A stretch of 64,000 nt of DNA, taken from Meghimatium bilineatum (lineage: Eukaryota; Mollusca; Gastropoda; Stylommatophora; Philomycidae). Position numbers and translations under genes: made by a program. The notes below the pieces were generated by a model. That model was not told where the DNA came from, searched no databases, and was given only the letters and a program-made list of their open reading frames with translations. Below, piece by piece: positions 55,049 to 64,000 of this stretch. Position 1 is the stretch's first letter. Every line of letters begins with the position of its first letter. The stretch spans positions 23,707,791 to 23,771,790 of the forward strand of contig CM067316.1 in assembly GCA_034231615.1 (NCBI GenBank), given 5' to 3'.

Positions 55049-56085
55049 ATTCCTTTACTCATTACAATTGCAATAAGGGAGAAAGCTGGCTGGTTTTGTC
55101 AACAAATTTCTAGAGTGATGTTGGCCATTTTGTAGCCATATTTTACTATCAAATTGAGCACCGCATGGCATGGTTAAGTGATCGTGACTACATGTTTTAA
55201 TTGTTGTTTTTTGTGTTTAATATGTTGTTATTTGATAAGAATGTTTGTGTATTCATTCAAAAACACAAAAATAATATGTATCAGGGGTGCCACGTGTAAG
55301 GCTACTTTGTTTTTTCATCAGAATTTATGATAGTTACTAACTTGGCATAAAAAAAACCACATGTTATTGGAGCAAAGTGCAGCATTCAAAATGTATGAAG
55401 AAAATGACGATGCCATGAGGAAGTTGCAGTTGCAGATCTAAAGCTGAGAAAGACTAATAGTGTCTATTGTCTATTGTCTTTCCCCAGGTGGTTTGTGATC
55501 CACTCTTGTTGTTAAGTATAGGGGTGATTGGAACTCGAGCTTACGTTCGAAAGCCAGATGTGTGGCCGTGGCTGTGCTATGACTGTGTCTGTACACGGTC
55601 TAATATATAAAAACTAATATATATGGTTATAAAGATCATCAAACCTTACAGAAGAAGGAGATTAGCTTTAAAACAGAACTTACCTACAATTTTTTATTGA
55701 AACTTTTTTATTTTCCAGATTAAAATTATGAAACTATACATATCTATTCTTTGCACATATTTACAAACTGCAAGTTTGCTAGATCTGTCACAGTGCAGTG
55801 GTGATCTCCATTAATTTTATAATGGTGTGTATCACCTTTATGCCTGTGGTTCTTTGTCCCATAAAATGAAGTTTTAAAAAACTCTTATTTTATTGTCTAC
55901 ATGTAATACTTATGCTTCGAATACCCTCAGTTATGTAAGATGAATAGATAAGCTATACATTGAATACAGTTTGTTGACCCATAGTTATATCTAGTTGTCC
56001 GAATACACTAAAGTGTAAAAGCGTGGCTTTTTTGCCCCCGCCTATCTTATACAAAAAGCTCCAAAGCAAAAAAATGTTTTAGTTT
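55049..56085. other. Intron with a SINE-like fragment at 55500-55605
   Basis: 55520-55605 (AGGGGTGATTGGAACTCGAG, GTGGCTGTGCTATGACTGTG) matches the reverse complement of 6365-6430. The rest is not recognised. Confidence 0.4.
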
Positions 56086-56180
56086 TTCAGATATCCTCCA
56101 TAAATAAATAGAGTAAATAAATAAATTTTTTTAAATGCAGTGGCAGGGAAAAAATAACAATTTTAATGCTGTGTGCTATA
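56086..56180. repeat. piggyBac-like right-end fragment
   Basis: AATGCAGTGGCAGGGAAAAA and CTGTGTGCTATACAGGTT resemble the right terminal region at 42755-42800 (CCAGTGGCAGGGAATAG). Confidence 0.35.
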
Positions 56181-56184
56181 CAGG

Positions 56185-56285
56185 TTCATGAGTTGCGAAG
56201 TTGGATCAGCAACCAACCAACCAACCATGTCTATCTGCAACAATATACAGTTTTTATGGGCGGAAAGAGTTATAAAGACCTTTGC
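56185..56285 (+). repeat. S3 repeat
   Basis: TTGGATCAGCAACCAACCAA, ACCATGTCTATCTGCAACAA, TGGGCGGAAAGAGTTATAAA. The same sequence is split by a LINE at 58519-58696. Confidence 0.6.
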
Positions 56286-56448
56286 TATAAACAAATCAGT
56301 TTTTTATTGCAAATACAATTGTTTCTTTTATAATAAAATTAACTTGACATAAAATGATTTCTGCAATGATAACATTGATGAAGATGATTTGACATAGAAT
56401 GACTGCTGCAATGACCATATTGATGAAGAAAGCAATATGTGTTTTTAC

Positions 56449-56610
56449 CTGAACTGGAAGCTGCTACAACATATGCATTGACATAGACATTGTCATCATC
56501 ACTAGTTACACCAATTCCTCCAACACGTGTTGGGAAAAGATTCATGGTATTAATCAATAAATTATATACACTGCTAGTCCACTGTTCCAACGATCCTTTG
56601 CTGAAACTAC
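56449..56610 (-). CDS. Host gene exon 3: linker module after LolA-like block 1
   Basis: Acceptor CTGTTGTACTTGCAG, donor GTAAAA. It enters with two bases (G+GT = Gly) and exits with one. It encodes SFSKGSLEQWTSSVYNLLIN, then VTSDDDNVYVNAYVVAASS. Paralog of 17194-17367. Confidence 0.88.
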
Positions 56611-57885
56611 CTGCAAGTACAACAGAAATAATTGTGTCGTTACCACAGAATTTGGATGTGTTGGGACAATGACACAAATAATAAACTCTAAACATTTCCA
56701 ATATGATATAGGCCTACAGTAAAGAAATATCACATCAGATAACATAAATAAATGTCTCCTTTCATATTATACTTGTAAAATTGTTTTATTTTTCAGATCT
56801 AATTTTCAGTGGCTGTTTTCTTGTCATCCTTTTAACTGAGGTAGTATTTTTGTCATTTAATATTTTATATCATTTCTTTAACTCTTTCAGGATGTAATTA
56901 TTTCTGGAGTTTGAACATAATTAATTTTAGACTATATTTTTGGACCACAACATGATTTAGGCGCAGCTTTCTGAAGACAAAGTATTAACTATGGAAGTTC
57001 ATATAAGGTATCAAAAGAAAGATAATTGAATGTGAAATTCATATACAATATAAAAATATAGAAATTGTAACAATAAAATACAAAAATTACACCACAAACA
57101 AGGATGTTAGATGAACAGACATTTTTTGGACACACATTTTGTTCTACTCGCCTTCAATTTTACTTGTCTTAAATTGGTGATATCCAATCTTACTAAAGTA
57201 GATGCCTTGACTGTCCATTTCCTGATCATAATTAGTTTATTTAAAGTAAATCTATCAACTGCCTATTGTTTTATGTCATTTTTTGTGTTTCATGTCAAAT
57301 TTCAGAAGTGAACAAAGTATTGCAAAACTTTACAAAATATTTCCAAGTATTGGATTTCCAAAGTTGAACTTTATTCCACTCAATATTATCATTAGGCCTA
57401 GCTCTAAAATGCAGTGCAAGATTATCATTGCTGTCTGTGGGCCTATCTGATTCTTCAGAAACAATAGCAGTGGGAACAATTTTATAATTATTTATTTTCC
57501 GATTTTCAACAAGTCGGTAATCTCCACTGTCAAAATTGAAAACACTGTTGTTTTCCGACACATCATTTTAAATAATATCTCCAATTATAAAACTCAAAGA
57601 ATAATAAAGCCTGATGTTTGCTAAATCTTTGAGAGCTCTTACTAGTGAAAGATGAAGACATTTTGCTAATTTCAGAAAAGTTGAACCTAGTTTGTTCAAA
57701 TTTTAATTTAAAATAAATATGTCACAAGCATCTACTCACACAGTACCAAGAAGGTTTGTTTCATTTCGTTAGCCAGATTTTTAAAGTTTAAACAGCTAAA
57801 TAACTTTATACTAATTCAATTACGGTCAAAACGCAGCAAATTTTGATGTCATGTCTGCAAGAACGAATAATCATGGATACGTCCG
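56611..57885. other. Intron; one anonymous ORF at 57295-57561 (minus)
   Basis: The 88-codon minus ORF (MSENNSVFNFDSGDYRLVEN ... KYFVKFCNTLF) has balanced amino-acid use and an acidic, hydrophilic start, unlike the surrounding AT noise. It has no recognised domain and no in-phase splice link to the host gene. It could be the N-terminal part of a transposon ORF. Confidence 0.35.
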
Positions 57886-57889
57886 CAAT

Positions 57890-58030
57890 GGATGTCTATC
57901 TGCTGCATGTGGTTGTGTCAGTGGGTCTCACCAAAGGCCCACTAGACAAACCACCCATGCAACAGAAAACCTTAGTGGATGACATGCCGTTATATTGAGG
58001 TTATCTTCTTAGAGAAAATTCATGGCACGT
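57890..58030 (-). repeat. S2 repeat fragment
   Basis: The reverse complement matches 44160-44260: CTCAATATAACGGCATGTCA, TAAGGTTTTCTGTTGCATGG, GGGCC-TTG-GAGACCCAC. Confidence 0.6.
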
Positions 58031-58435
58031 TATCTATACAATTATGCTTTTACTTTGTTGTTGAAATGTGTTTCATGTTTACATGAATATTTATGTATGC
58101 ACGCTCTGTGGTTGGGAGGGAGCCAGAGATGTACTGTGCAGCACTAGGGAGGAGGAAACTGACATCACTGTTTTTTCCTATGGCTGAGACCATCATAGAG
58201 GCACAGTGACACAGGACGAGACAATCCTTTTGACTTGAACATTTGGTTGCATGCCTGGAGCAATAGAGAAGTTTGGCATAACCAGTAGTCAATTGGTGGC
58301 GGAGAATGAGCACAGTGAACCCTATCTTGGCTACAGTGGCTAGGAGCAGTACATAGGTTGAAACCTAACTTCCTGGAGGTGTGATAGTTATTCTATGGCT
58401 CTGTCCCAAGGTGGGCCGAAAATCACAGACTTCCG
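58031..58435. other. Intron, nothing recognised
   Basis: No supported feature. Confidence 0.4.
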
Positions 58436-58439
58436 AGCA

Positions 58440-58770
58440 ATATAATGCCATTTAATGGCATTAGGTCAAAGGACATGAGCCTATGGACCGCTGGATCAGC
58501 AACCAAACAACCATGTCTGTGTCATGTGACGTATTCCTTCCAGAACGTTGTCTTCCCAATTAACTCTCTGAACCTCTCTCTGTCTTGGGCGATGTGGCTT
58601 GCATTTTCTAGCGATGTATTATCTTTAATGTTGTCAGTCCATCGTCTTCTTGGTCTGCCCCTTCTCCTCTTCCCAGGTACTCTTCCCTCCATTATTAACC
58701 ATGTCTAGCTGCAACAATATACCGTTTTTACAGGCGGAAAGAGTTATAAAGACCTTTCAGTCAAAATATT
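58440..58770 (+). repeat. S3 repeat interrupted by a LINE fragment
   Basis: The left part 58440-58518 (GGTCAAAGGACATGAGCCTA, TGGATCAGCAACC) and right part 58697-58770 (AACCATGTCTAGCTGCAACA, GGCGGAAAGAGTTATAAAGA) are contiguous in the 56185-56285 copy. Confidence 0.65.
58509..58706 (-). mobile_element. LINE family B 3' fragment, 10-bp target duplications
   Basis: Body 58519-58696; AACCATGTCT at 58509-58518 and 58697-58706. The minus translation has the GRPRRRWTDNI-type motif, an acidic-amphipathic SLARNASHIAQD stretch and a GTCACATGACAC 3' end shared with other family B copies. Confidence 0.8.
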
Positions 58771-58835
58771 TTGGACTGCACTTGTGTTCTACGAAACTAC
58801 CTTACTGCATTGTTTAATACTTCACAATTTCTTAC

Positions 58836-58959
58836 CAGGAAATGTCAGCTTAAAACCTAGTTTCTGTTTTTCATCAAAACAAGATGTAACATCAAAGGTT
58901 GGATATGTAGAATGATCTTCAGCAAATTCAAAGAAGTTGTAAACTCTTTCGTAACCAAT
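58836..58959 (-). CDS. Host gene exon 2: end of LolA-like block 1
   Basis: Acceptor TCTTTAAACAG, donor GTAAGA. Phase 0 in, one base out. It encodes IGYERVYNFFEFAEDHSTYP, FDVTSCFDEKQKLGFKL, TFP. Paralog of 22200-22326. Confidence 0.9.
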
Positions 58960-59296
58960 CTGTTTAAAGATAATACACATACATTTACATAATTTTGGTG
59001 ATGCAATATCATTGTAAATATATTGTAATTCCTGATATGAAACACACTTTAAATAGCCTCAGTTGTAATGTGCAGAATGAATACCATATTGGAAGAGAAG
59101 AACAAGTACAGCAATGAAGATCAACCTACATAAATCTCGAACAATACCAATTCTATTGTATGAATGTGAGAGTTAGAGCTTAAATGGAGAGAAGAATACT
59201 GGCTTTTGAAAACCTTAAAAATTTTAGAATGTGTATATAAGGCACAATAAATTATTAAAATGAATTGTGGTAAATTATTACAACTTTTAGCAAACT
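58960..59296. other. Intron, nothing recognised
   Basis: AT-rich; no supported feature. Confidence 0.4.
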
Positions 59297-59585
59297 TGTC
59301 AACAAGTACATATTTTATGTATTTTATACAGAAAATACTCAGGTATCATTGAATATGTTCATGTTGTCCTTCAGTAAAGTTCTCTTTATACTGAATATGG
59401 ACATAATTTCTAGTAAAAACACACATAACTCTAAGGTTATTTTATACTGAAATATAGAATGAATCGTCTGAAAGTTGTAACATTTAGGTTTTAAAAAAAT
59501 AATAAGATGGCAACAGCAGCACACAAAAAATCATGTGATTAACCTGAATAAACTGTTACTGAAATCAAAGGTAGTGCTTCCTTTA
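59297..59585 (+). repeat. Source copy of a 288-bp local duplication
   Basis: From TGTCAACAAGTACATATT to GTAGTGCTTCCTTTA. About 98% identical to 60049-60336 (four or five differences, one in an A run). Confidence 0.9.
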
Positions 59586-59909
59586 TCAATTACAGACAAT
59601 ATATGGATAAATTCTGATATATTCTGATATTGCTTGTCTAAAAAATAAAGTATAGTTTTAAAAAACCCACTGAATTCAGTATTTAAACATATTTTTTCTT
59701 ATGTAATGTCAAACATAGAATAATTATTAGGTCTATATTCCATTTACTAATTCAAAGACATAGTTGAACACGATTTTCTCAGAAACTACCTCTCTATCTG
59801 TTCAGAGATTTATGGCATGCAGCTTTTGAATCACAATGATGCTATACAAATATTTTTTGCTCTTAGAAAATGTTATCTACCCGGTAATTAAAAATATTTC
59901 CTCTAGGTT

Positions 59910-60468
59910 ATAGATGTATCTATACAGGGAAATTGGCAGCCCTGAGCAAACTTATTACATAACCAGACAGAAAGAGCAAAGTATTATCCAAGAAACCCTT
60001 AACAAACGATATGAAAACAGTAGACCTATTGAACGCCCTCAAAAAAGATGTCAACAAGTACATATTTTATGTATTTTATACAGAAAATACTCAGGTATCA
60101 TTGAATATGTTCATGTTGTCCTTCAGTAAAGTTCTCTTTATACTGAATATGGACATAATTTCTAGTAAAAACACACATAACTCTAAGGTTATTTTATACT
60201 GAAATATAGAATGAATCATCTGAAAGTTGTAACATTTAGGTTTTAAAAAAAAATAAGATGGCAACAGCAGCACACAAAAAATCATGTGATTAACCTGAAT
60301 AATCTGTTACTGAAATCAAAGGTAGAGCTTCCTTTAAGTGTATTAGAGACACTTGGAAATAAAACAGCAGAAGAGGCAAATAGAAGAGCAAAAGACCATA
60401 CACACACTCTCCTCTCAACACCGAAAGGTACATGAGAACAGAAAGAAGAAGATGAAGATAGATGTATC
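59910..60468 (+). mobile_element. LINE 3' fragment with internal local filler, 11-bp target duplications
   Basis: ATAGATGTATC at 59910-59920 and 60458-60468. Inside: ~37 bp of unmatched sequence, LINE coding (ITRQKEQSIIQETLNKRYEN to RPQKRC), then 60049-60336 copied from 59297-59585, then LINE coding again (SVLETLGNKTAEEANRRAKD, LLSTPKGT, stop) and a GAA-rich tail. The intact order is seen in the LINE at 62076-63012. Confidence 0.85.
60049..60336 (+). repeat. Inserted copy of the local duplication
   Basis: Replaces about 10 bp of LINE coding sequence (WID of RKRWIDSVLE). See 59297-59585. Confidence 0.88.
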
Positions 60469-60827
60469 AACCTCTAAACAATTGTACATAAAATAATATT
60501 TTCTACTGTAAATAGCCATGTTGTTCCAAAAATAGGTTTTTAGCAGTGATTTTCACCTAAAAAATTTCAATTCTCAATTGTGTACCAAATCGACCAAATA
60601 GAGACCAGAGCACAACAATCTCCATAAAAGCAAGATTGTCATTTAGTTCACAAATAATCTGTAGTAATCCGAAGTTGACAAATGCAATCTAGCGATAAAA
60701 CCTACTGTCAACAAAAGTCCTACATTGAGGCAGCCATTTATAATCATGGACATCTCAATCGTCCATGTTTATTTCCATCATGCTCTTGTAGTAAGTGTGC
60801 TAGAGTGATTGTTCCTTAGTTTTCCGC

Positions 60828-60872
<45 letters not shown>

Positions 60873-61119
60873 TACATACAGTCGTAATTTATTTGACCGT
60901 TCACATTTGCAAGCCGAACTGTGTAGGCCTAGCTTCGGTGCCGCCACTTTTCGCTATTTCCTCACGGATTATGGTTAAGGATGAATATATTTAAAGGATG
61001 AATATTAAAGCTTTATTGTTTCATTAGATCAACGTATGGTGTTTGAGAGAGATGTTTAGAATATTTAATGTTGATGTAATTGAAGTCATTTACGATGATG
61101 AGCATCCATTTATCTCCGT
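60469..61119. other. Intron; (TA)n at about 60829-60871
   Basis: No other recognised feature. Confidence 0.5.
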
Positions 61120-61268
61120 TGTCTCTGAATTTGAAATCAATAACTCAATAAATAAAAACTTTATTCCAAAAAAAGCGAACATGTGCAGAAAAGGCAGAAA
61201 TCATTTTAAAAAATGACCGGGTGTAGGAGGAAAAATTCACTATTTTTAGCTGGGTTGTTACAGGTTAA
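61120..61268. repeat. piggyBac-like right-end fragment
   Basis: AATAAAAACTTTATTCCAAA, GAACATGTGCAGAAAAGG, then GTTACAGG before TTAA (61265-61268), a decayed relative of the 38076 family right half. The left end was not found. Confidence 0.35.
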
Positions 61269-62063
61269 CTTAATATTTTATGGCAAACTGGCTTACACTG
61301 CTGTGGGAATTAATATTTCTATGCCTTTTATTTTTACTGCAATGTGTTGCAAACCCAGCGACCAATGAACAGAACATAAATATTTGAGTATGTCAACAGG
61401 AATAACTCTACTAATTAGAGTAGAGTCTACTCCTTAGAGCTTACATAAGTAGGCTCTAATTTCAGGTTGGTCGTTGTTAATGTAACTAGAAAATAGCCTG
61501 TGTACTCTGAAATCTAAAATTTGACAATACTTATTTTCAATGGTCCAAAAACATCAGAAGAATCCACAGATATGCAAAATCTATCACATCCATGGATTAA
61601 ATAATAGCAATATTTTAATTCAATATGATTCGAAAGTTGCATATAAAAAATCTCTGTGATAAAACAGGTAGTTTCGGAGTAAATGATTTCCAACTGTGCT
61701 TATAAATTATTGAACAAACTAATTTGAGCCACCCATGAAACATAAAGTGATTTACAATTTACTGACCAGCCTTATTATGATAATGTGATTTGTCACTTTT
61801 ATTCCCTTGTTTATTTCAACATCTCAGCAGTATGAGTTGTACACTTCTGTCTCTGTGGCAGAGTGTGGAGTTTGGTTTTCTACTTCAAACTGATGAAAAC
61901 TCTTCTTAATTCTCTTTCTGTTGTAATATGATTTCAAATTAAAGAGCTCTGCTAGAATCAATATGATTGTAGTATAACGTCAAGAGCTGTAAATATCTTT
62001 ACTAAGAACAGGAAAGTCTAGCACAGAAATTTGAATCACAATTGATTTTATACTTTCATTAAA
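61269..62063. other. Intron, nothing recognised
   Basis: AT-rich; no supported feature. Confidence 0.4.
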
Positions 62064-62075
62064 TTACAATCATTC

Positions 62076-63012
62076 TTCTTCTTCTTCTTCTTTCTGTCCT
62101 CATGTACCTTTCGGTGTTGAGGGGAGAGTGAGTGTACGGTCTTTTGCCCTTCTATTTGCCTCCTCTGCTGTTATATTTCCGAGTGTCTCTAATACACTAT
62201 CTATCCACCTTTTACGAGGGCGTCCAATAGGTCTCCTGTTTTCGTATCGTTTGTTAAGTGATTTTTGGATAATACTTTGCTCTTTCTGTCTGGTTATGTG
62301 GCCGTACCATTTAACTTGTTGTTTCTGTATGTATTCTATTGTTGGTTTGTTCCCTAATTGTTTCCTTAGTGCTTCATTCCTGATTTTGTCTCTCAAGCTA
62401 AAACCAATCATACGTCTCACACATTTTATTTCAGTGGTGTTAATCTTATGTATTGTTCTAGAATCTAATGTCCAAGTTTGACACTGATAACACAATGTTG
62501 GTAAGACAATGGTGTTGAAAAGCACTTTCTTTGTTTCTGGTGTAATATCTTTGTTTCTTAGTAAAGGTGTTAATTGACCAATGATCTGACAGGCCTTATT
62601 ACATCTTGTGTTTATTTCTGCTTCTTGTTTGTTGTCATATCTCAATGTGCTGCCCAGATATTTGAATTCATCTACTTGTTTTAGTTGTTTATTATTTATC
62701 TGTATGTTGATGTTCTCCTTTTCTCTTGCAATATTCATTACTTCTGTTTTGTCTATGTTGATTTTCATTCCAAATTGCTTGCCTGCTGTGTCTATTGTGT
62801 TTAGGTGGTCTTGCAGGTTTTGAATGCTGTTGTGGAATAAAACCTGGTCATCTGCAAAAAGCAGTTCATTTGCTTCATTAGAATTTGCTGTTTTGTTTAT
62901 ATGGTCCATGTATGTAATAAAAAGTAGTGGGGATAATACACATCCCTGCTTTACTCCTGTGCTAATCACAAAGTCCTCTGTGTAGCCTGCAGCTGTTCTT
63001 ATAGTAGCTGTT
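62076..63012 (-). mobile_element. LINE ORF2 C-terminal half, best preserved in the window
   Basis: A 289-codon open frame (62969-62100) plus upstream residues IRTAAGYTEDFVISTG. It encodes GVKQGCVLSPLLF, then NELLFADDQVLFHNSI (FADD catalytic box), FKYLGSTLRYDNKQEAE, LPTLCYQCQTWTLDSR, CVRRMIGFSLRDKIRNEALR, VKWYGHITRQKEQSI and RRPIGRPRKRWIDSVLETLG to STPKGT, followed by a (GAA)n tail at 62070-62092. 5'-truncated within the RT fingers/palm, so inactive. A related copy is at 59910-60468. Confidence 0.9.
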
Positions 63013-63281
63013 CATGACCATACTTGTTATCTTCTCCACCGATGTTTACATATTCACTTTGTAAACTTATTACTGCACTTATCTACTTTAGACACTTCTC
63101 TTATGATGTGATATAGAAATATCTTCCTCCAGGTGTAATCCAGAATGTGAATAGTTTTGTATATCTTATAATATTTTAATATAAACACAGCACTTTATCC
63201 TATTAGAATATACATCGGCCATCTTGAACTCAACTCAACAATTTACAATCATTACAATCATTAATATTAATAATTACTTAC
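63013..63281. other. Intron; possible target-site repeat of the LINE
   Basis: ATTACAATCATT at 63251-63262 also occurs at about 62064-62075 next to the LINE tail. If it is the other target copy, 63013-63250 would belong to the insertion. The motif is also locally duplicated, so this is uncertain. Confidence 0.3.
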
Positions 63282-63365
63282 TTGTGTATCTGTTATCTGC
63301 AGTTGTACAGGGTAATTTTGGACATTTGTTTCCATACCATTCAGTGGCAGGTAACTCCAGTTTCC
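63282..63365 (-). CDS. Host gene exon 1 of window: LolA-like block 1, fifth exon
   Basis: Acceptor ATATCTTTACAG, donor GTAAGT. 84 bp, phase 0 at both ends. It encodes GNWSYLPLNGMETNVQNYPV then QLQITDTQ. Paralog of 24707-24787. The four earlier exons of this block should lie beyond base 64000. Confidence 0.85.
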
Positions 63366-64000
63366 CTGTAAAGATATATGTGTACAACAAATACAGTAAC
63401 TATATGGTGATGATGTAATCCCTTTAGCTATGAGCAGGTAGCTCTTTACAGCACATAGCCCTTCTGAAAAATGCAGAGGTGATACCCAACCATCTTTAAG
63501 GTTTGTTGTCTCAAATGAAGGCATAGTTTTGTTAGCGGATTTATAGATGCATGTTTAATCCCGAAGGTAGCCATTTCACTGAAGTATCTCATGTAGTATC
63601 CCTCAGAAGCTTGAAGTTCTGGGTTCAATCCACAGTTAGGACAAGGATTTTTGTCTTTCTGAGTTGCAAAAACAAATTCTTCCTGTACACATCATTGTGA
63701 CAGCTATGGCAAAGCTGCCTCTATTTCCACAGCCAAAAAGCCTCCCAGCACTCCTTAACAGAAAAATATACAGTAATGGCAGTTTTTTAGAAGTATTCCA
63801 TGATCATCATGCCCTGCAGTTGTATAGCATACCTCTGGGCCAACTAATTCATCATCCCTCTGTCAGATCTGTTGACCCATTTGTAATGCGGAAAGACATC
63901 TAGCATTCTATGTCACCTATGAGTCTGCAACAAAAGGACAAAGGTGCAATATACACTGGCCTGCATTTTTCATCATCCATGGGAACTATATGGCAGAAGA
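63366..64000. other. Intron sequence to window end, nothing firmly recognised
   Basis: A 79-codon plus ORF (63664-63903) has no recognised domain. No exon resembling RGILCDVYES (expected next upstream) is visible. Confidence 0.4.

Larger units (their letters stand above)
165..63365 (-). other. Host gene, 19 internal exons, modular LolA-like / PAN-like protein (partial at both ends)
   Basis: Nineteen minus-strand exons with AG acceptors and GT donors join in a single open frame across the window. Phases agree at all 18 junctions, which is very unlikely by chance. Module order in the protein: end of a LolA-like block (exons at 63282, 58836), linker (56449), PAN-like module (53589 and 45667), short beta-rich pair (43826, 40919), complete LolA-like block (35745, 32056, 28784, 27256, 24707, 22200), linker (17194), PAN-like module (14420), short pair (5766, 5543), PAN-like module (3437, 165). 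From memory the combination resembles metazoan proteins annotated with LolA-like domains and an uncharacterised cysteine domain (DUF7959-type); I could not check this. No signal peptide, first exon, membrane segment, stop codon or promoter of the gene is in view. Probably extracellular; biochemical role unknown. Confidence 0.85.

Noticed and set aside
62128-62823. Plus-strand ORFs of 117 and 71 codons
   Set aside because: Antisense shadows of the LINE ORF2 on the minus strand.

Overview
The window is animal nuclear DNA: AT-rich and dense in repeats, with short coding exons (43 to 228 bp) separated by introns of up to about 9 kb with GT-AG boundaries. LINE, SINE, mariner and piggyBac-like relics fill the introns. 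The repeat types and the host gene suggest an invertebrate, most likely a lophotrochozoan such as a mollusc. That assignment is inference from family resemblance; nothing here identifies a species. There is no operon, prophage or CRISPR array.

One host gene runs through the whole window on the minus strand, and both of its ends lie outside. I assembled 19 exons by eye. In transcript order they begin at the high ends 63365, 58959, 56610, 53745, 45734, 43941, 40961, 35845, 32155, 28959, 27369, 24787, 22326, 17367, 14647, 5842, 5612, 3549 and 300. Every consecutive pair joins in phase without a stop. The product is modular: a block resembling the animal 'LolA-like' domain, a linker with a conserved acidic and aromatic motif, and a PAN/Apple-like cysteine module (C-x3-C, then C-x-S-F-D-Y-x, then C-x-L-S-x-x-H). 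Several exons are paralogous with matching splice phases (63282/24707, 58836/22200, 56449/17194, 53589+45667/14420/3437+165), so the gene grew by internal duplication. It is probably secreted or extracellular; its function is unknown.

The introns hold layered mobile DNA. The most striking item is a 1.3 kb GC-richer retroposon (called E1) present as two near-identical inverted copies (1235-2569 and 18982-20306), each with its own 11-bp target duplication and an A-rich 3' end. It carries an internal array of about 107 bp, a layout like SVA elements. Decayed E1 copies lie at about 7900-8500 and 37125-37450. A (GAA)n-tailed SINE (S1) occurs at least eleven times; two copies have clear target duplications, both within 20 bp of a host 5' splice site.

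Several insertions can be dated relative to each other. A jockey-like 3' fragment sits inside a LINE (32551-33629). A head-to-tail dimer of that same fragment sits inside a TTAA-flanked piggyBac-like element (46384-48264). A LINE fragment (59921-60457) carries 288 bp copied from sequence 752 bp away. A LINE fragment splits an older repeat (58519-58696). Minisatellites lie at 4427-4825, 24175-24590, 39340-39840, 50107-51510 and 51551-51797. Most short ORFs in the window are chance or belong to these relics.
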